DNA of 64,000 nucleotides from Laburnicola sp. R22_1 (Eukaryota; Ascomycota; Dothideomycetes; Pleosporales; Didymosphaeriaceae), in assembly GCA_014281115.1 (NCBI GenBank), contig JACONQ010000005.1, positions 2,046,001 to 2,110,000 on the forward strand, in the 5' to 3' direction. Under the pieces are notes generated by a model, which was not told where the DNA came from, did not search any database, and was given only the letters and a program-made list of their open reading frames with translations. The position numbers and the translations under genes were made by a program. Positions 34,901 to 47,004 of the stretch are shown here, in pieces; the stretch's first letter is position 1; each line of letters starts with the position of its first letter.

Positions 34901-36300
34901 AAGCGAAGACGGGTCTTTAGTAAGGTTAACATAGTGATTAACGCCCTTTTGGTAAGGCGGGAGGGCGTTGGAATCTAATTTTGAAAAATGGGCGGGCTCC
35001 GCTCTGGCGTATCCTGGCTAGGGGAGCGCTTGTTCCATTTTAGCAAGTAGGTTGGCTTGGGACTTGTTTTCTAGGCCGTACATCTCGCTCTCGCAGTTCT
35101 TAATAAGTTTGGCTAGCTTGTAGGGGCTAGTATAACCTATAATTATGTTAAACTTGTGGCCGCTGTTTAAAGCGAAGGCTACGGTGGTTACTATATTAAT
35201 ATTAAAGCTAGTAGCGTACAATTGTTCCCGCGTTGGCGCCTGAATAAATTCTAGAAGGTTGGCTAGATTCTATAGGGCTAGTAGGTCTGCCAAATGTAAT
35301 TTATTGTTTATCTTCCGCAAGTCCTCCTTTTGTGTTAGTGATTTGGTGGGGTGGAAGGGAGCTATCCTAGGTTATTCTGGCTGGGGTAGTTCTAATTAAA
35401 TAGTTAATTCCTGTAAGAGCTGTCTAATTCTTAGATTAGCTTCTCTAGTAGGATTACAGTCTCTAGGTCTAGGGCTAGAGATAATACCTAGATCCTGCCG
35501 CATAATTTCTAGGGGCTAGTCTTGCTAGTAGCTTCCTTAGATAGTGGGGATAGGGTGACTAATAGGCGACTTGTTGTTAGATAGCTCTTTGTCTAAGGAA
35601 GACAGCTCTACAGCCTCTACGCTACTATCTCTGTTAAAGTTGTCCTTATAGCTCGGTTTCTAGTAAGACTTTAAGTACGTTCTAATGACCAAGATGGTGG
35701 AGTTAGGAAGCTGGATAGAGATTTTCTTAGAGACGCTCTAGTTAGCTTTTAATAAGCGAGTCTTTTGGTGGGTGTGATTCTATTTTTTAAGTAGGCCGTC
35801 CCGTTGAGTGGCGTCGTCCTGGTGGGAAGGGTCGGGTGGGAGGGAAGTCTGCGGTAGGACGAGGTTGCTGGCAAAGGTTAGATTCTTGTTATCTTTCTAA
35901 TAAAGGCGGCGATCCCAAGCGTTAACTAGGCAATTGGCTTGCTTAAAAAATTTCCTACTAATAATAAGATTATAGTCTCCTATATTACAGAAAACAAACT
36001 ATATAGTGAAGCTGCGTCCGTTAATATTAAGCTAGGCTGTGAAATAGGTGTCTACTTTCGCGCTTCTCTTCTCTGCGAAGTTCTTAAGGGGAATTAGTGT
36101 CTTTAGGCAGAGGAGTTTGGCTTTAAGCTGTTTTTATACCGCCTTTATATACCTTAAAGTAATAAGGTTATAAGCGCTAGCACTAGTGTCCATTAAGGCT
36201 CACAACCTAAGAGCCAATTCTTAGAATACGATTTGCACTAGCAGGACTAGTTAGGAGCCTCTAAATAGCTTAGGGACTCTTACTGTTTTGCCGCCTGCGG
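31990..36300 (-). pseudogene. pol: Gypsy-1 Pol: protease, RT, RNase H, integrase, chromodomain
   Basis: Minus-strand motifs in order: protease ALMDTSASAYNL near 36205-36170 (catalytic Asp kept, Gly of DTG now Ser); reverse transcriptase TTYIDNILIF near 34455-34430 (the YxDD box reads YIDN); integrase zinc region RYISNCKDC near 33200 and core SLPIPKNVWQDVLINF plus KGYDNAIV near 33135-33040, where Asp of the first catalytic position is Asn; a later ARHPQTNSQTK near 32825-32790; C-terminal chromodomain VPKWLVSRILNSKVDRGTLKY near 32200-32130 and YYPANNFVNS near 32090. Many stops. Chromodomains in this group guide insertion to methylated-histone chromatin (known for chromoviruses). It is inactive. 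Confidence 0.9.
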
Positions 36301-37005
36301 GCGATAATTTCGGCTTAGCATCTGTGTTTTATAATTAGAACTATAGTTTGTCTAGGTTAATTAGTTTAGTGGCCTCTATATAAGCTACTAGATTAGGGTG
36401 GTCTAGTAGCGCGCATTTAAAGCCTTGTTATCTAACAAATCGCCTGCCTCTAAATTAGAGTAGTAGGTGATACCAAGTTTATCTAAATCTAGATTGTCCG
36501 CTATGTCTACATTCGCTTATGTGGCTGTCTTCTTAGTGCGGGGGCAGTGGCGCAAGTGTTTATTTCCTACTTCGCCACACTTAAAATAGGCGTAGTTCTA
36601 GACACACTACACCCTAGTCTAATTGTAGAGGGTGTAGAAGGGAATAGCGGGTTAATTGTTAGTAGCGAGTCTAGAGTGGGGTACTAATTTGGCAGGGGCC
36701 GCGTATAAGAGCTGTAATCTAAAGAGTAATACCTAAAAAGGAGTTCTTATATGCGCCTAGAAATAGGTTATCGCATTGTTGTCTTAAAGAGTGCGGCTAG
36801 CTGCGGTTATTTGACGTTTAATTGCTAGGTAGTTAATATTAGGGTCTTTTATCTCTCGCTAGAGCATTAACTTAAGACTCCTAGTTAATTTAAGTTGTAA
36901 TTTGTTCTTCTAGGTCTTTGCGTCTAGTCTACCTTTTCTAGCTAGGCTCTTAAAAGCCTATAGGAATATCTAGGCATCTATTTTATTAGAGAGGAAGAGC
37001 TTATA

Positions 37006-38856
37006 ACGTGTTTACAAGCGTGTCGTTAGTACAAGCGAGCCGTTAACCCTACTAACTTTCTATACTTAAAAAGCCACGTAGTTTAACAACACATCAAAAT
37101 TCTATTAATATAATAGCTTTTCTAAATTAAGCAGTATCTATAGAAGCCTTCTTGCACGTACGTGAGTTGTGCCCAGGCTCCCTGCAGCGCGTGCAGCGCG
37201 CTGAAGCCTGCCGGCTCGCACCTGACCGCGCCTGGCTATGCCGCGTTTCTCCCTCTAGTTGCTGCTCAACAGCCTTCTAAGCAATAATATCCTCTCCCTC
37301 TGCCTTTAATAGAGTGCCTCGCTTCTAGATCCGCTTCTTTTTACGCTGTTTACGCGTTGTAGCTGCCTTATTTGCCCTTTATAGACTAGCTATCTTATCG
37401 CGCATAATTACTATTAAATGCGCCATTCTCTTAGCCCCTCTTATAAGCTAATTAAGTGACTAGATAACTAATATAGGAGAGGATCCTTAATGCCTTTGGA
37501 TACGCTCACGAACTAGAGTTAACTAAGCGCCTAGCTTGCGCGCGTTGCTTAGTGTTGCAGACTCCTATAGGGTCTCTAGTAGGGCTGCTGGCGACGGCGT
37601 ACGAAGCTTTATATTAAGCTTTAATATCACTGCCTCTAGATTGTGTGGGACTAGCCCAGCGCCTCGAAAGCTTGCGCAGATATTCTCCTTTGTAATTAAC
37701 TAGTTGTAGGCGGCGCGGAAGGCTGGTAGGAACTCAAGCTTAGTAATATGGTTGATGTGGTCGCGTATTAGGCCCTCGACCTGGCGCCCGTACGCCCACT
37801 TTAACGGCGAGAAACAGCCAACGTTAAGCGGCTGCAGAAGGTGTGACGAATGTGGCGGCATACAGAGAGTGTAGATCTTGTTCTTCTTGCAGATCTCCTA
37901 GAATTTGAGCAAGTTGTGACTCTTATAGCCGTTAAGTATTAGTAGCTAACGTGCGCCCACTCTACGCTCTACTGTATGCTTAATAAAATGCCGTAGCTAG
38001 GCAACACCAAGCTCGTTCGTAGTCCAGCCATTGTCGCTAAGACTAATAGCCTAGTCACCTAGTATATCGTCGCCCTCGTACCAGGCAGAGAGGTGGTACT
38101 GGCCAGCGAAGATGATAAAGGGCGGGATTGCCCACCTAGCAGCGTTGATTCCGTGGATTGCCGTCACCCACTCACGATTGCCTGGCTAGATCGCTTTTGG
38201 CCAGCCACACCTCTCTGAGCTAGTAACAACTAGCTAGGAGGATATTTTACCCATCAGAAAGCCAGTCTCGTCGAAGTTGAAGGTATCCTTGTTGTAGATA
38301 CCGTAGGTGGCCTTTGTACGTGCTACTAGCTCAAACCAGGCCTGTATAACTGTTGGGTCCTCGCAGAGGGCTCGCTGTCGATTGTAGGGTCGATTAAATC
38401 GCGTTGTGAGGCTGTCTGTTCGCTTGACAAAGTTCCTAGGCCACTGCTAGCCAACGTGGCCTGCGCTGCGCTTAGTGAGCAGCTTATTCGCCATATCTCG
38501 TACAGCACCTAGAGTGGGCGCAAAGCCTCGCGAATCTAGGTCAAGTATTTGCTCAACAATCACCTCCTCTTCTAGCTTAGTAAGCTTCTTTGATTTGGGC
38601 TAGTAATTGCGTCGCGCAGTAATTCCAGCGCGTCGGTCGCGCAGCGTTGATCGAGGGACGTTAAACGTTAAGGCAGCGCGATTTTCGCTCTAAATCTGAT
38701 TTTTATTAATAGCTGAGATAGCAAGGAAGATATCTCCTTTGTTATAGGGCAATTAAGTTGTAGTTGGTTAAGGCATTGTAGTTTGCTTATCGCGCGTTAC
38801 GGAAAGTTAGTGGGGTTGACGGCTCGCTTGTACTGACGGCACGCTTATAAACACGT
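37006..38856 (-). mobile_element. Fot1/pogo-type DNA transposon (E5), in Gypsy-1 Gag
   Basis: An 1851-bp element with TA on both sides (37004-37005, 38857-38858). TIRs begin ACGTGTTTA(C/T)AAGCGTG and contain ACAAGCG twice at 17-bp spacing. Same family as E2 by transposase sequence and by identical length. Confidence 0.93.
37127..38776 (-). pseudogene. Fot1/pogo-type transposase of E5, degraded
   Basis: Starts at ATG 38776 (MP, stop, PTTT, stop, LPYN, the counterpart of MAPPTLVQLPYN in E2) and ends at 37127, 1650 bp, in one frame. DDE_1 motifs: TFNFDETGFLMG near 38280-38240 (first Asp kept), LLILNGYKSHN near 37950-37915 (second Asp now Asn), LLQPLNVGCF near 37840-37810 (third Asp now Asn). 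A C-terminal zinc knuckle CTRCREPGHNSRTC lies near 37195-37150, on the same sequence as in E2. Fewer stops than E2-E4 but two catalytic Asp are lost. Confidence 0.93.
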
Positions 38857-40605
38857 TAAAACTTCTTATATGTCTATTAGAGAGCGAAGGGATTATAGTA
38901 AGTCTCTTCTAGAAATTTAAAGAGTACTTTGGGTCCACAATCTTCTTAGAGGGCCTAATTTGTCTAATGCTAATTTCGCGCTGCCTCTTAAGGCGCGCCT
39001 CTAAGGCGGCTAAGGATAGCTTCCGCGAGGTTGTCTTAATCTTTCTTATTATTGTTGTCTTAGTAATAGTCCGCGTTTACGCGGATCTTGTTGCGTATAT
39101 CCTCTAGCTAATCTTTAATACTAGGGCTAGGTTAACCTTTTCTATAGTACTTGTTAATGTTAGGTAGCTTCGCGGAGCGTCCTGGCTTAGACACACTAGA
39201 TAGGGCGGTTAAAGCGTGTCTGCCCTAGGGCACGTTAATTTAGGCGCTGTTGGCGAGCTTGGTTTATATGTGTCCTAGGACTAGGGAGTAGCAAAAGGTG
39301 TTGTTCTATTGCGGAGTAGATACTATAAGCTGGGGCGGATGTTGTGGTGCACGTTAGGGCGCGGTGGGGTGGGATGAGCTCTACTTAGCCGCCTGAGGGC
39401 GGCGTGAACTATGTGGTAGATTGGGCGTTCCTAGGCTGGGGGGTTTCAAGGGGACTTAAGTGCGGTGCTGCGGATTATGACTATCTTTAACAGAGGGAAG
39501 AACTTTCTTAGAGCTAAATAAGTCTTGTCTAATGGCTGCGTAATTGGTAATATTAGGCTAGGAGTAGGAATCTTCTAAGACTGCGTACCCTATAGTGTGA
39601 GGTGTTGTTGCCTTAAGTATAGTAAAAGCTTGTTTAAACATATTAGCGCGCTCGCATAAAGCCTAAATAAGGACCTCCTATTTAGGGTCTTCTTTAAACT
39701 TTGTAATAGCCCTGGTTACTAAATTTAGTGCTGTCTCTAAAAATAGGCCTCGAGAAAAGCAATATTGAGCCCGAAGCTAATAGGTGACAAGTAACTGTCT
39801 TATTTCTAAGCCGTGCTAGATTAATTAGTCTAGCTCGAATTGTCCCATAAACGCGTTATACTTGCCAGTAGCTTTAAGTTTAGCTTCGCCTTAGTATGTA
39901 AGCTACTTAAGGTCTGCTATTAAAAATTCGTCGCTTAGCTAGTCTATTTTAAGTATAGTAACATAGTGATTGTGCTGTGTGTTGTAAAGAATTCCTTTAG
40001 GGTAGACCTTTTTTAGTAGTTTAATAATGCTCTTTTTCTTTGTTAGGCTGGGGGCAGAGCAACTAGTTGTCTAGGGAGCAGCTATTGGCTGCTTTCCGCG
40101 CTGGACAGATAACAGCTTACTAGTGGGGTTAAGTAGGGGAATCTTCTTAAGGCGAGCGTTGTGTAGACTATTGTTAGCGAGGTGTAGGCAAACGTCCACC
40201 TCTATATTATTAATCCCAAAACTGTCTAGGGGTAGAGAGGACGCTAGGAACGTTCTAGGAGTCTTCTAAATTAAAGGGCGGCGGCTTGCCATAGTGTGGG
40301 CAATAGTAGGGTGGAGCGAAGTGGGGGTTGCGGAGAGAGTGTAGCGGATAGACCTGGGGTGGCAGGTCTTATGTAGCGTGCGAGCTGGCGCATAGTCTAA
40401 GCTAAGAAAAGATTTAGTAAAAGATAAAGTGTGAAATAAAATGCGTGAAACTTCGACCTCTGTGTTACCTCTATAGCCTAGCTCCGTGCCTTATGCCCTT
40501 GCTGTAATAGCGCCAAAAGGAGGTTATTGGGCGAGTTGGCTCTATAGGGTGTGGTGTAGTGGTTATTATTTAGTAATTGTTATTTGTTTATTTAGGAACT
40601 CCCTG

Positions 40606-40870
40606 CCTAACTAGGTAAGCGACCTCTCTAAGTAGGCCTTAGCGCAGTATAATAATACTGCCTAGCACTAAAGTAACTAACAACTTCTGGCCTAACCTAG
40701 TAAGCGATGGCCTAACCTACCTTAGCGTAGTGTAGCAATACTGCCTAGCACTAAAGTGACTAATAAACTTCTAGCCTAACCTAGTAAGCGATGGCCTAAC
40801 CTACCTTAGCGTAGTGTAACAATACTGCCTAGCACTAAAGTAACTAACACGCTTCTAGCCTAACCTAGTA
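40606..40870. repeat. 84-bp tandem repeat, 3 copies, in Gypsy-1 leader
   Basis: Units share TGCCTAGCACTAAAGT and GGCCTAACCTAGTAAGCGAT, with CCTAGCACTA at 40661, 40744 and 40828 (83-84-bp period). They lie between the 5' LTR and the Gag start. Confidence 0.85.
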
Positions 40871-40972
40871 AGCTAAAACTTCTACTAATTTAACCGCCTA
40901 CGAATAGCGTCTTAAGGGAGGAGTAGATATTATATCGCCATCTATAGCTAAAGAAATTTAATCTTAGTATAA

Positions 40973-41250
40973 TATAAGGGCGGTACACAGCCTTATAGGG
41001 CAAACCTCTTAGGAATAGCTAGTATGGTTAAAAGAGATAACTAAATTAAGACTATACTAAGATGGAGAATAAGAAAGGGAACTAGGAGGCCCTTACTTAT
41101 ATAGTGGGCGGCGTAGGGCATAGGCCCACGCGAACCACGCGCTAATACTAACTAGAAAAGGCGCCTTCTATAAGGTGAAAGGCGCTATTAGGGTGTGAAA
41201 GGAAAGGTAATAGTAAATGACTAGTAGGGAGGCAGCCACGAACCGTTATA
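40973..41250 (-). repeat. 5' LTR of Gypsy-1
   Basis: 278 bp. Pairs with 31050-31326, followed by the duplication ATTTT. The terminal TG reads TA here, a RIP-type change. Confidence 0.93.
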
Positions 41251-42079
41251 ATTTTCCTAGTAAATAGCGATTATTACGCGAACATAATCGTTACGCGCAC
41301 GGACACGGTAATGCAAAGTATAAGACTAAGCAACGTTGCCATAAAAAGGCTATTAACCGCGCAACCTATAAGGGTGGGACCCCAAAGCAAGACAAGGTCT
41401 ATAATTCCGCCTTTTGTCCTATTATGTTGTATACTAACGCGGTTGTAAAACAAATATGAACTAATGCGTTGTTAGGAGTTTTAGGATGATAGTAAGAGTC
41501 CCACTCGCGGCTATAGTCGCGGATAGTGCCTTTCTAGCTTCTTAGTAGTGCTTTTAGCCCCTTTAGGGGCCTTAGGCCAATATGTATGTGTGAGGGGGAC
41601 CTCTAGGGCTATTGTGCCTTAGTGTCCCTAGGAGTGACGGCTCCCTATAATATAGGAGTCCGTTAGGACTTAAATAGCGCCTTCTAGCGGGCGGCGACGC
41701 CCTAAAATATCTCAAACTTAGGATCTTAGAATATTCTCTTCTTTTGGCTCTAAGTGAAGTGTAATATACTCTTATAGTCCTTTATAGTCCTTTTTAACTA
41801 ACCTCTAGAAATACTATAATCTTTCTAAGTTAATATTGCCTTTATAATCTCTTGCGCTATTAAACACCTCTATAATTATAGTAAAAAACCCTCTATAGAG
41901 AAAAATAGGTAAAGGTAGCAAGTGTACTTTCTATAGTAATTCTCTAACTATGTAGTTAACCTAAGTCCAATCTCTTATCTATAGAAAAAAGAAATTAAAA
42001 TTCCCTATTAAAATTCCCTAAGAAGGTTCTTTTATCCCCCTTCTGTAGTTGTTTAACCTAAACGAGAGCCTCTTTACTA

Positions 42080-45000
42080 GCGTTCTAGAATATTTTTTTT
42101 TTAGAATTCTTTAATAGCGTTAGCACTTAGATTAGTGCCTAGCTCCTATAAGTTTTTTTCTTCTAAGTAACCTTCCTATTTAATAAGGTATTTCTAGGTT
42201 CTAACTAATAACTACCTACTCTCTAGCACCTTCTCTACATAATATACGTTATTGCTAAATATATATAAGGTATTTACAATTAGACCTACTTAAGACTTAA
42301 TAGCTTCCCTTTATTTATATAGCTCTAATAATAATATATAGAAGACTAGGTGTGCGTTTAATTCTAGAAAGTTAACTTTATAGGCTTCTTTCTCTATAGG
42401 GTACTTAACTATGCCTAGTCTAATAAACGTCTAATTAAGTTTACGCTTAGGTTAAGCGAAGTTTAGATATCTAGTAGATATAAACACTTAATTCCCTAGT
42501 TTAAGACTAAGGTGCTTCCTCTTTTTATTAGCGTACTTCTTCTAGTACTTATTCGCTACTGCGATCTTTGTTCTACATTAAGCCTATAGTGCGATAACTC
42601 TTATTATAATTAACGTGCCTAGTGGCGATTCTCTATTGCCAAGCGGCATTCTAGGCTATTCTAGCGCATAAGGATCCGCTCTGTAGTATGCGTAAAAAGG
42701 AGTTACTTTAGTTACTATGTTTACGCTATTATTATACGCAAATTTCGTAATTAGCAACTATCTTGCCTAGTCATCCTATTCTAGGTAGTAAAAACACTAA
42801 AGATACTACTTAAGCGTCTAATTCTACCTTTTAGTTTACCCGTCTATTTGCGGGTAATAGGCTAATAATAACACCCTTATAGTATTAAGGTAATAATAAA
42901 AAGAGTCCTAATAGCGAGAGTTTATTATTAGACCTCTATCTAATAAAATCGTCTTGGGAGTGCCGTGTAACCTAATAATATCCTAAATCTAGGCTTCCGC
43001 CAAGTCCTTTGCGTTCTAATCTGTTCTGGCAGGTATATAATAAGCCATCTTTATTAGACAGTCTACTATTACTAGAATAGTATTATAGACTTAGCCGAGT
43101 GTTTGGCTAGGGGGTAAGTCTATAATAAAATTCAAGGTAACGTCCTCCTAAGGGCTATTTGGCATAGACAAAGGATTTAAAACACTATATAGTTAGTATT
43201 AAGGTGTAATAAATATTCTACACTTTAAATAGTTATAACAGTAGTCCTTAACTTTGCGTCGCATTTTTTTCTATTAGAAATGCCTCCTTAACTTCTCTAA
43301 CGTCTTCTTTGCCCCAAAATGCCCACCTATAGAGCTATTATAGTATGTCCAGAGAGCCTTTATCTTCTTCGCACTTATTGTAAGCGCTTTAATTCTGTTT
43401 TACTTTATTACGCCTTCTTCTAGCGACTTCTTGCCCAACTATTAGGACTAAGGTTCTCCTAGAGCCTTAACTTTATCTTTAATCTTCGAGTCGGATTCAG
43501 AGCTAACCTTTATTAACGATATTGGCTCTTTCGCAATTGCTCTCCTAGGTTCGCGCCTTCTTGGCCGCCTTCGTTCCTAGGGTGCCATTTGTTAGGATCT
43601 TGTAATCGCACTAATTAATTGGGTAGTTAGTTTATTAAAAGTATCCCTACTTAATAATGTTTCTAAAGGCTCTATATAAGCCCTATTTCCTTTCTCTACT
43701 AGGTGTTGCGTCTTGCTTATATAGTTAGGGCGTCTTAATAGTCTATTCGCTAGGTTTTTCTTCCCTGGCTAGTGGATAATAATAAAATTATACTCTGCTA
43801 GCCTCTTATAAATTCTAACCTGCTAGTAGTTTAATTTCTTTGTGTCTATAAACTATCGCAAGTTATTGTAATCTATAAGGATAATAAATAGAATACTTAA
43901 TAGGTAGTGTCGCTAATATTTAACACTTCTATTAATAGCCAGCAATTCCTTATTATGTGTATTATATTAAAGTTATGTGCTATCTAGCTTCTGTAAAAAG
44001 AAACTAATAGGTTGCTATTGCGAGGTTCTATTGGATTTGGGCACATTCTGGCTTAATATGCTAAATATCGCGCTATCTAAGGCATCTATCTTAAGTCTTA
44101 TCTCTCTATTAGACTTAAAGTGCACTAATATGGGCACTACTATAAATACGGTCTTTAACTCTTTAAAAGCTGCTCTTGCCTACGTATCTAGATGTAAGGG
44201 TTGGCTTTTCTTCCTTTTTTAAGCTTGCCTACCCTAGGCAGCACTAGACTTCTTCTAAGTAAGTTTAGTAAGGGGTAGAGCCACTCTTAAAAACCCTATA
44301 ATAAACATTTAGTAATAATTTATAAAACTAATAAACACTCTAATATCGCGCACTATCTTAGAGAGTGGCCACTCTGTAATTATTTTTATATGGTCTTTGT
44401 GCACCCTAACTTCCTTTTGGCTAATAATATAGTCTAGGTACTCTGTCTCTTCCTAATAAAACTCGCACTTACTAAGTTTAATATATAGTTTGGCCTTACG
44501 TAGCCTTTAAAGGACTTTTTTTACATATTATTTATATTCCTCTTTTATATTAGAGAAGATAAGGATATTGTCTAAATAGACAATATACATTATATTAATT
44601 AGTCCTACTAGGACTTTATTAATATGCTCTTAGAATTGTGCTGGAGTATTAGTTAAACCAAACGGCAGTACTAAGTACTTAAAGTATCTGTACTTCGTAC
44701 GAAAAGCTATCTTCTATTTATCGCCTTCCTTAATTCTTATTTTATAATATGCCTCTTAGATATTAAGCTTAGTAAAGAACTTCGCTTTACTAATCTTTCT
44801 AAGGACTTAGTAATTAAGGGTAAGGTATAACAATTCTTAATAGTAATCTTATTAAGGCCGTAATAATCTACGCATAGCCTTAATATACTATCCTTCTTTT
44901 TTACGAATAGGATTAGTGTTCTAGCTAGTAACCTTAAATATTATATCTAGCCTCTTTGTAAGTAATCTGCGATATACTTATACAAGACACTTAGCTTGCC

Positions 45001-45723
45001 CTTAGATAAGTTATAGAGAGGCTAATGGGGTAGTTATTTCCTAGGGAGAAAATTAATACTTAGGTTAGTCGCGGAGTGTTTCGCAAGCACCTCTAATTAA
45101 TTACTATTTGCTATATTAGCGAACTCTTAGTATACCTATAGTATTATAGCCTCTACTAAGATTGTAAACGTTCTATTACCTATATAGCTAATATAACACG
45201 TGTATAATTTCGTAGTTAAGTCTAATATTATTAAACTAAACTGTTCCGCGTCTTTAAGAGCCACTTTGGCATAGTTGGGCACATTCTACCCTAACTTTTC
45301 TTAGAATAACAATTAACCCGTGCGAAAGTTAAGTTTTGGATTATATGTGGCAATCTACAGTAATCCTAAGTATATCTCGTACTTTCTTAGGTCTGCTACT
45401 ATAAATGGGACCTAGTAGGTCTCTTTATAACCTCTAGTATCTACTAGGTGCACTTTAGCAACTGCAGATCTATATATAGTAATATTCGCACTATTTGCTG
45501 CCTTTGCTACAAAGTCTAGTAAGAATATTACTATTAGATTTCTCTCCTTCGCAAAGCGAGCAGAGATTACGTTAAGTTTAGCGCCACTATTAACTAGTGC
45601 CTTAACTAAGTCTAAATCCCCTACTATAGCCTGCACTATTATCGCAATTAGCCTCTTTAGGTAAAGCACGTTATAAAGCTTTCTAAGCTGCTTATTCTCC
45701 TTATACTTAACAATTGCGGTCAA
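42080..45723 (-). pseudogene. pol: Gypsy-2 Pol: protease, RT, RNase H, integrase, chromodomain
   Basis: Minus-strand order: protease ALVNSGAKLNVISARFA near 45605-45555 (Asp of DSGA now Asn), within a stop-free stretch 45723-45412; reverse transcriptase VYLDNILIF at 44580-44555 (YxDD reads YLDN); RNase H about 44230-43700; integrase GTPKTILLDRG near 42945, AYYPQIDGQTKRQN near 42860-42820 (Glu now Lys after DGQT) with VIVDCLIKMAYYIPARTD near 43085-43030; chromodomain YYVEKVLESR and KYLIK-EGYLEEKNLWEL near 42250-42140. Many stops. It is the replicative core of a chromovirus-type Gypsy, inactive through RIP. Confidence 0.9.
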
Positions 45724-46620
45724 TAGGATAGAGTCTAGTCCTACTAGCCCTTGCCTTTTCCTGCAGACTCTAATGCGTCCTTAGGATGAAAAGGTAGGTC
45801 TGGATTTCTCTCCTTCTTATAATTAGGGGAGACGTGGCCTCTTTTGTCACAGTTCTAGCAAGTGACCTTTAGATTATCTTTATCCTTTTTCTTCCATGTT
45901 AAGGTAGACTATTTATAGTCCTTACGCTCCTTTCTGCTACATTTAGCTGGCCTAGCTAACTTAGCAGGGGGCGTTATTAACTTAGGCCTCTTTAATAAGT
46001 TCTTAGACTTATCTTTGCTCTTAGCAGACCGCCCTTCCTCTTAGTAAAGGCAATTGGCAATCTCTTCCACCTCTATAAGGGTTTCCCTCTAAAAAGGTAG
46101 GTAATGCAGAACTTCCTTATATAGCTTATTATCTATAGAAGCTATAAACTTAGTCATCCTATAATGCTTATTCTGCTCTTTAACCTTATCCTATAAAGGG
46201 AGAAGGTGGTTAAGTAAGTCTATTAGAGTTTAATTTGCCCTCTGGCGACAGTTCTTAATCGCCTTAAATACTGTCTGTTAGTGTTCTAATAGAGTACCTA
46301 GGGCATTAAGTATTTATTCTGTTAACGTCTGCTAGGTAGGGGCCTATTTAGGGTCTGTCTATTGTTGTTAGTTGCAATACAACTCAAACTAACTTTAAAG
46401 GTCTTTAGACAGGTACTATTTGCTAAAGGTAACTTTATAATCTTCTATAATAAAGCGAGAAGGTGCTTATAAGAAATAAAACTCGTAATTCTACTTCTAT
46501 TAGTTATAATCGCGACAATTCTTACGGTTATAAACGTGTAGTGGGGGTGGTTGCAGCAAGGTACTCTATTTAGCAGCTACTAGGGACGATAAGGCCATAG
46601 TAGCCACGCGTGGGGTACTA
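45724..46620 (-). pseudogene. gag: Gypsy-2 Gag with zinc knuckle, degraded
   Basis: Minus-strand reading from about 46560: EDYKVTFSK near 46440, LNALGTLLEH near 46310, HYRMTKFIASIDNKLYKEVL near 46165-46110, ETLIEVEEIANCLY, then Lys-rich KSKDKSKNLLKRPKL and a zinc knuckle C-x2-C-x4-H-x4-Y (NCDKRGHVSPNY, near 45868-45830) in which the last Cys is Tyr. The start codon is not resolved. About fifteen stops. Confidence 0.8.
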
Positions 46621-46962
46621 GTAAGCTTATTAAGAGCTACTATATTGCTAGCTTTATATTATTGTTATATGTCTTTAATACGTTGTATTTCCTATTATTT
46701 CTATTTTTTACGCGCCTAGTCCCGCAGTTCTATAAAATAAGCCGCCCTTTTGTTAGCTTCTATTGTATTCGGCTCCTCCTAAGGGGCTCGCAAACCCTTA
46801 GGGCTATTATTAATTTCTTGTTGGGTAGCCTCCCTAAGTTCTTCTACTTGTTCTTCTACCTGCCTAACAGCACTAGCTTGCTGCTAAGTATTTCTAGATA
46901 GGCCGCCTAGCTTTTAGCTTGCAAAAGCAAGGCGTCTACTAGATCTACGTATTACTATTATA

Positions 46963-46985
46963 GTGGCGAGAATCCTACCACTGCC
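46963..46985 (-). promoter_or_regulatory. candidate primer-binding site of Gypsy-2
   Basis: On the minus strand, 24 nt after the 5' LTR, the sequence TGGTAGGATTCTCGCC (46980-46965) starts with TGG as a primer-binding site should. Its distance from the LTR is unusual. It also resembles the 5' half of tRNA-Gly in sense orientation (CAGTGGTAGAATTCTCGCC), which would not be the complementary orientation needed for priming. Confidence 0.3.
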
Positions 46986-47004
46986 TATAAGGGAGCGATT
47001 TAAA

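Larger units (their letters stand above)
36530..40292 (-). pseudogene. gag: Gypsy-1 Gag, interrupted by E5
   Basis: Starts MASRRPLI at 40292 in minus orientation and reads SLPLDSFGINNIEVDVCLHL, KKSIIKLLKKVYPKGILYN, KYNAFMGQFELD and, near 39640, ERANMFKQAFTILKATTPH. It resumes left of E5 (37006-38856) and ends with a zinc-knuckle-like KCGEVGNKHLRHCP near 36590-36545. Stops at TAG/TAA throughout. Gag would assemble the cytoplasmic particle. The longest stop-free parts lie in the N-terminal third. Confidence 0.75.
31050..41250 (-). mobile_element. Gypsy-1, chromodomain LTR retrotransposon with nested E5
   Basis: LTRs at 31050-31326 (277 bp) and 40973-41250 (278 bp), flanked by the 5-bp duplication ATTTT (31045-31049, 41251-41255). 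Minus-strand order: Gag from 40292, protease, reverse transcriptase, RNase H, integrase, chromodomain, polypurine tract AAAAGGGAGG (31330-31339), 3' LTR. Without E5 it is about 8.35 kb. Inserted into one arm of the palindromic MITE. Confidence 0.94.
30408..41308. mobile_element. palindromic Fot1-type MITE, split by Gypsy-1
   Basis: Pieces 30408-31049 and 41256-41308 make a 695-bp element that is almost entirely one inverted repeat: left arm 30408-30730, loop about 30731-30781, right arm 30782-31049 plus 41256-41308. TA flanks it (30406-30407, 41309-41310). Its ends, ACGTGTTTATGCGTG, begin like E2 and E5 and carry GTAACGATT twice at 17-bp spacing. No coding capacity. It sits in the 3' noncoding part of Gypsy-2. 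Confidence 0.88.

Noticed and set aside
43977..44222. Plus-strand ORF of 81 codons
   Set aside because: Antisense to the RNase H region of Gypsy-2.
46662..46901. Plus-strand ORF of 79 hydrophobic codons
   Set aside because: Lies opposite the Gag leader of Gypsy-2; hydrophobicity follows from the Lys/Glu-rich complement.
46963..46985. Functional tRNA-Gly gene
   Set aside because: Only about 20 bp of the 5' half are present; no T-arm or acceptor stem.
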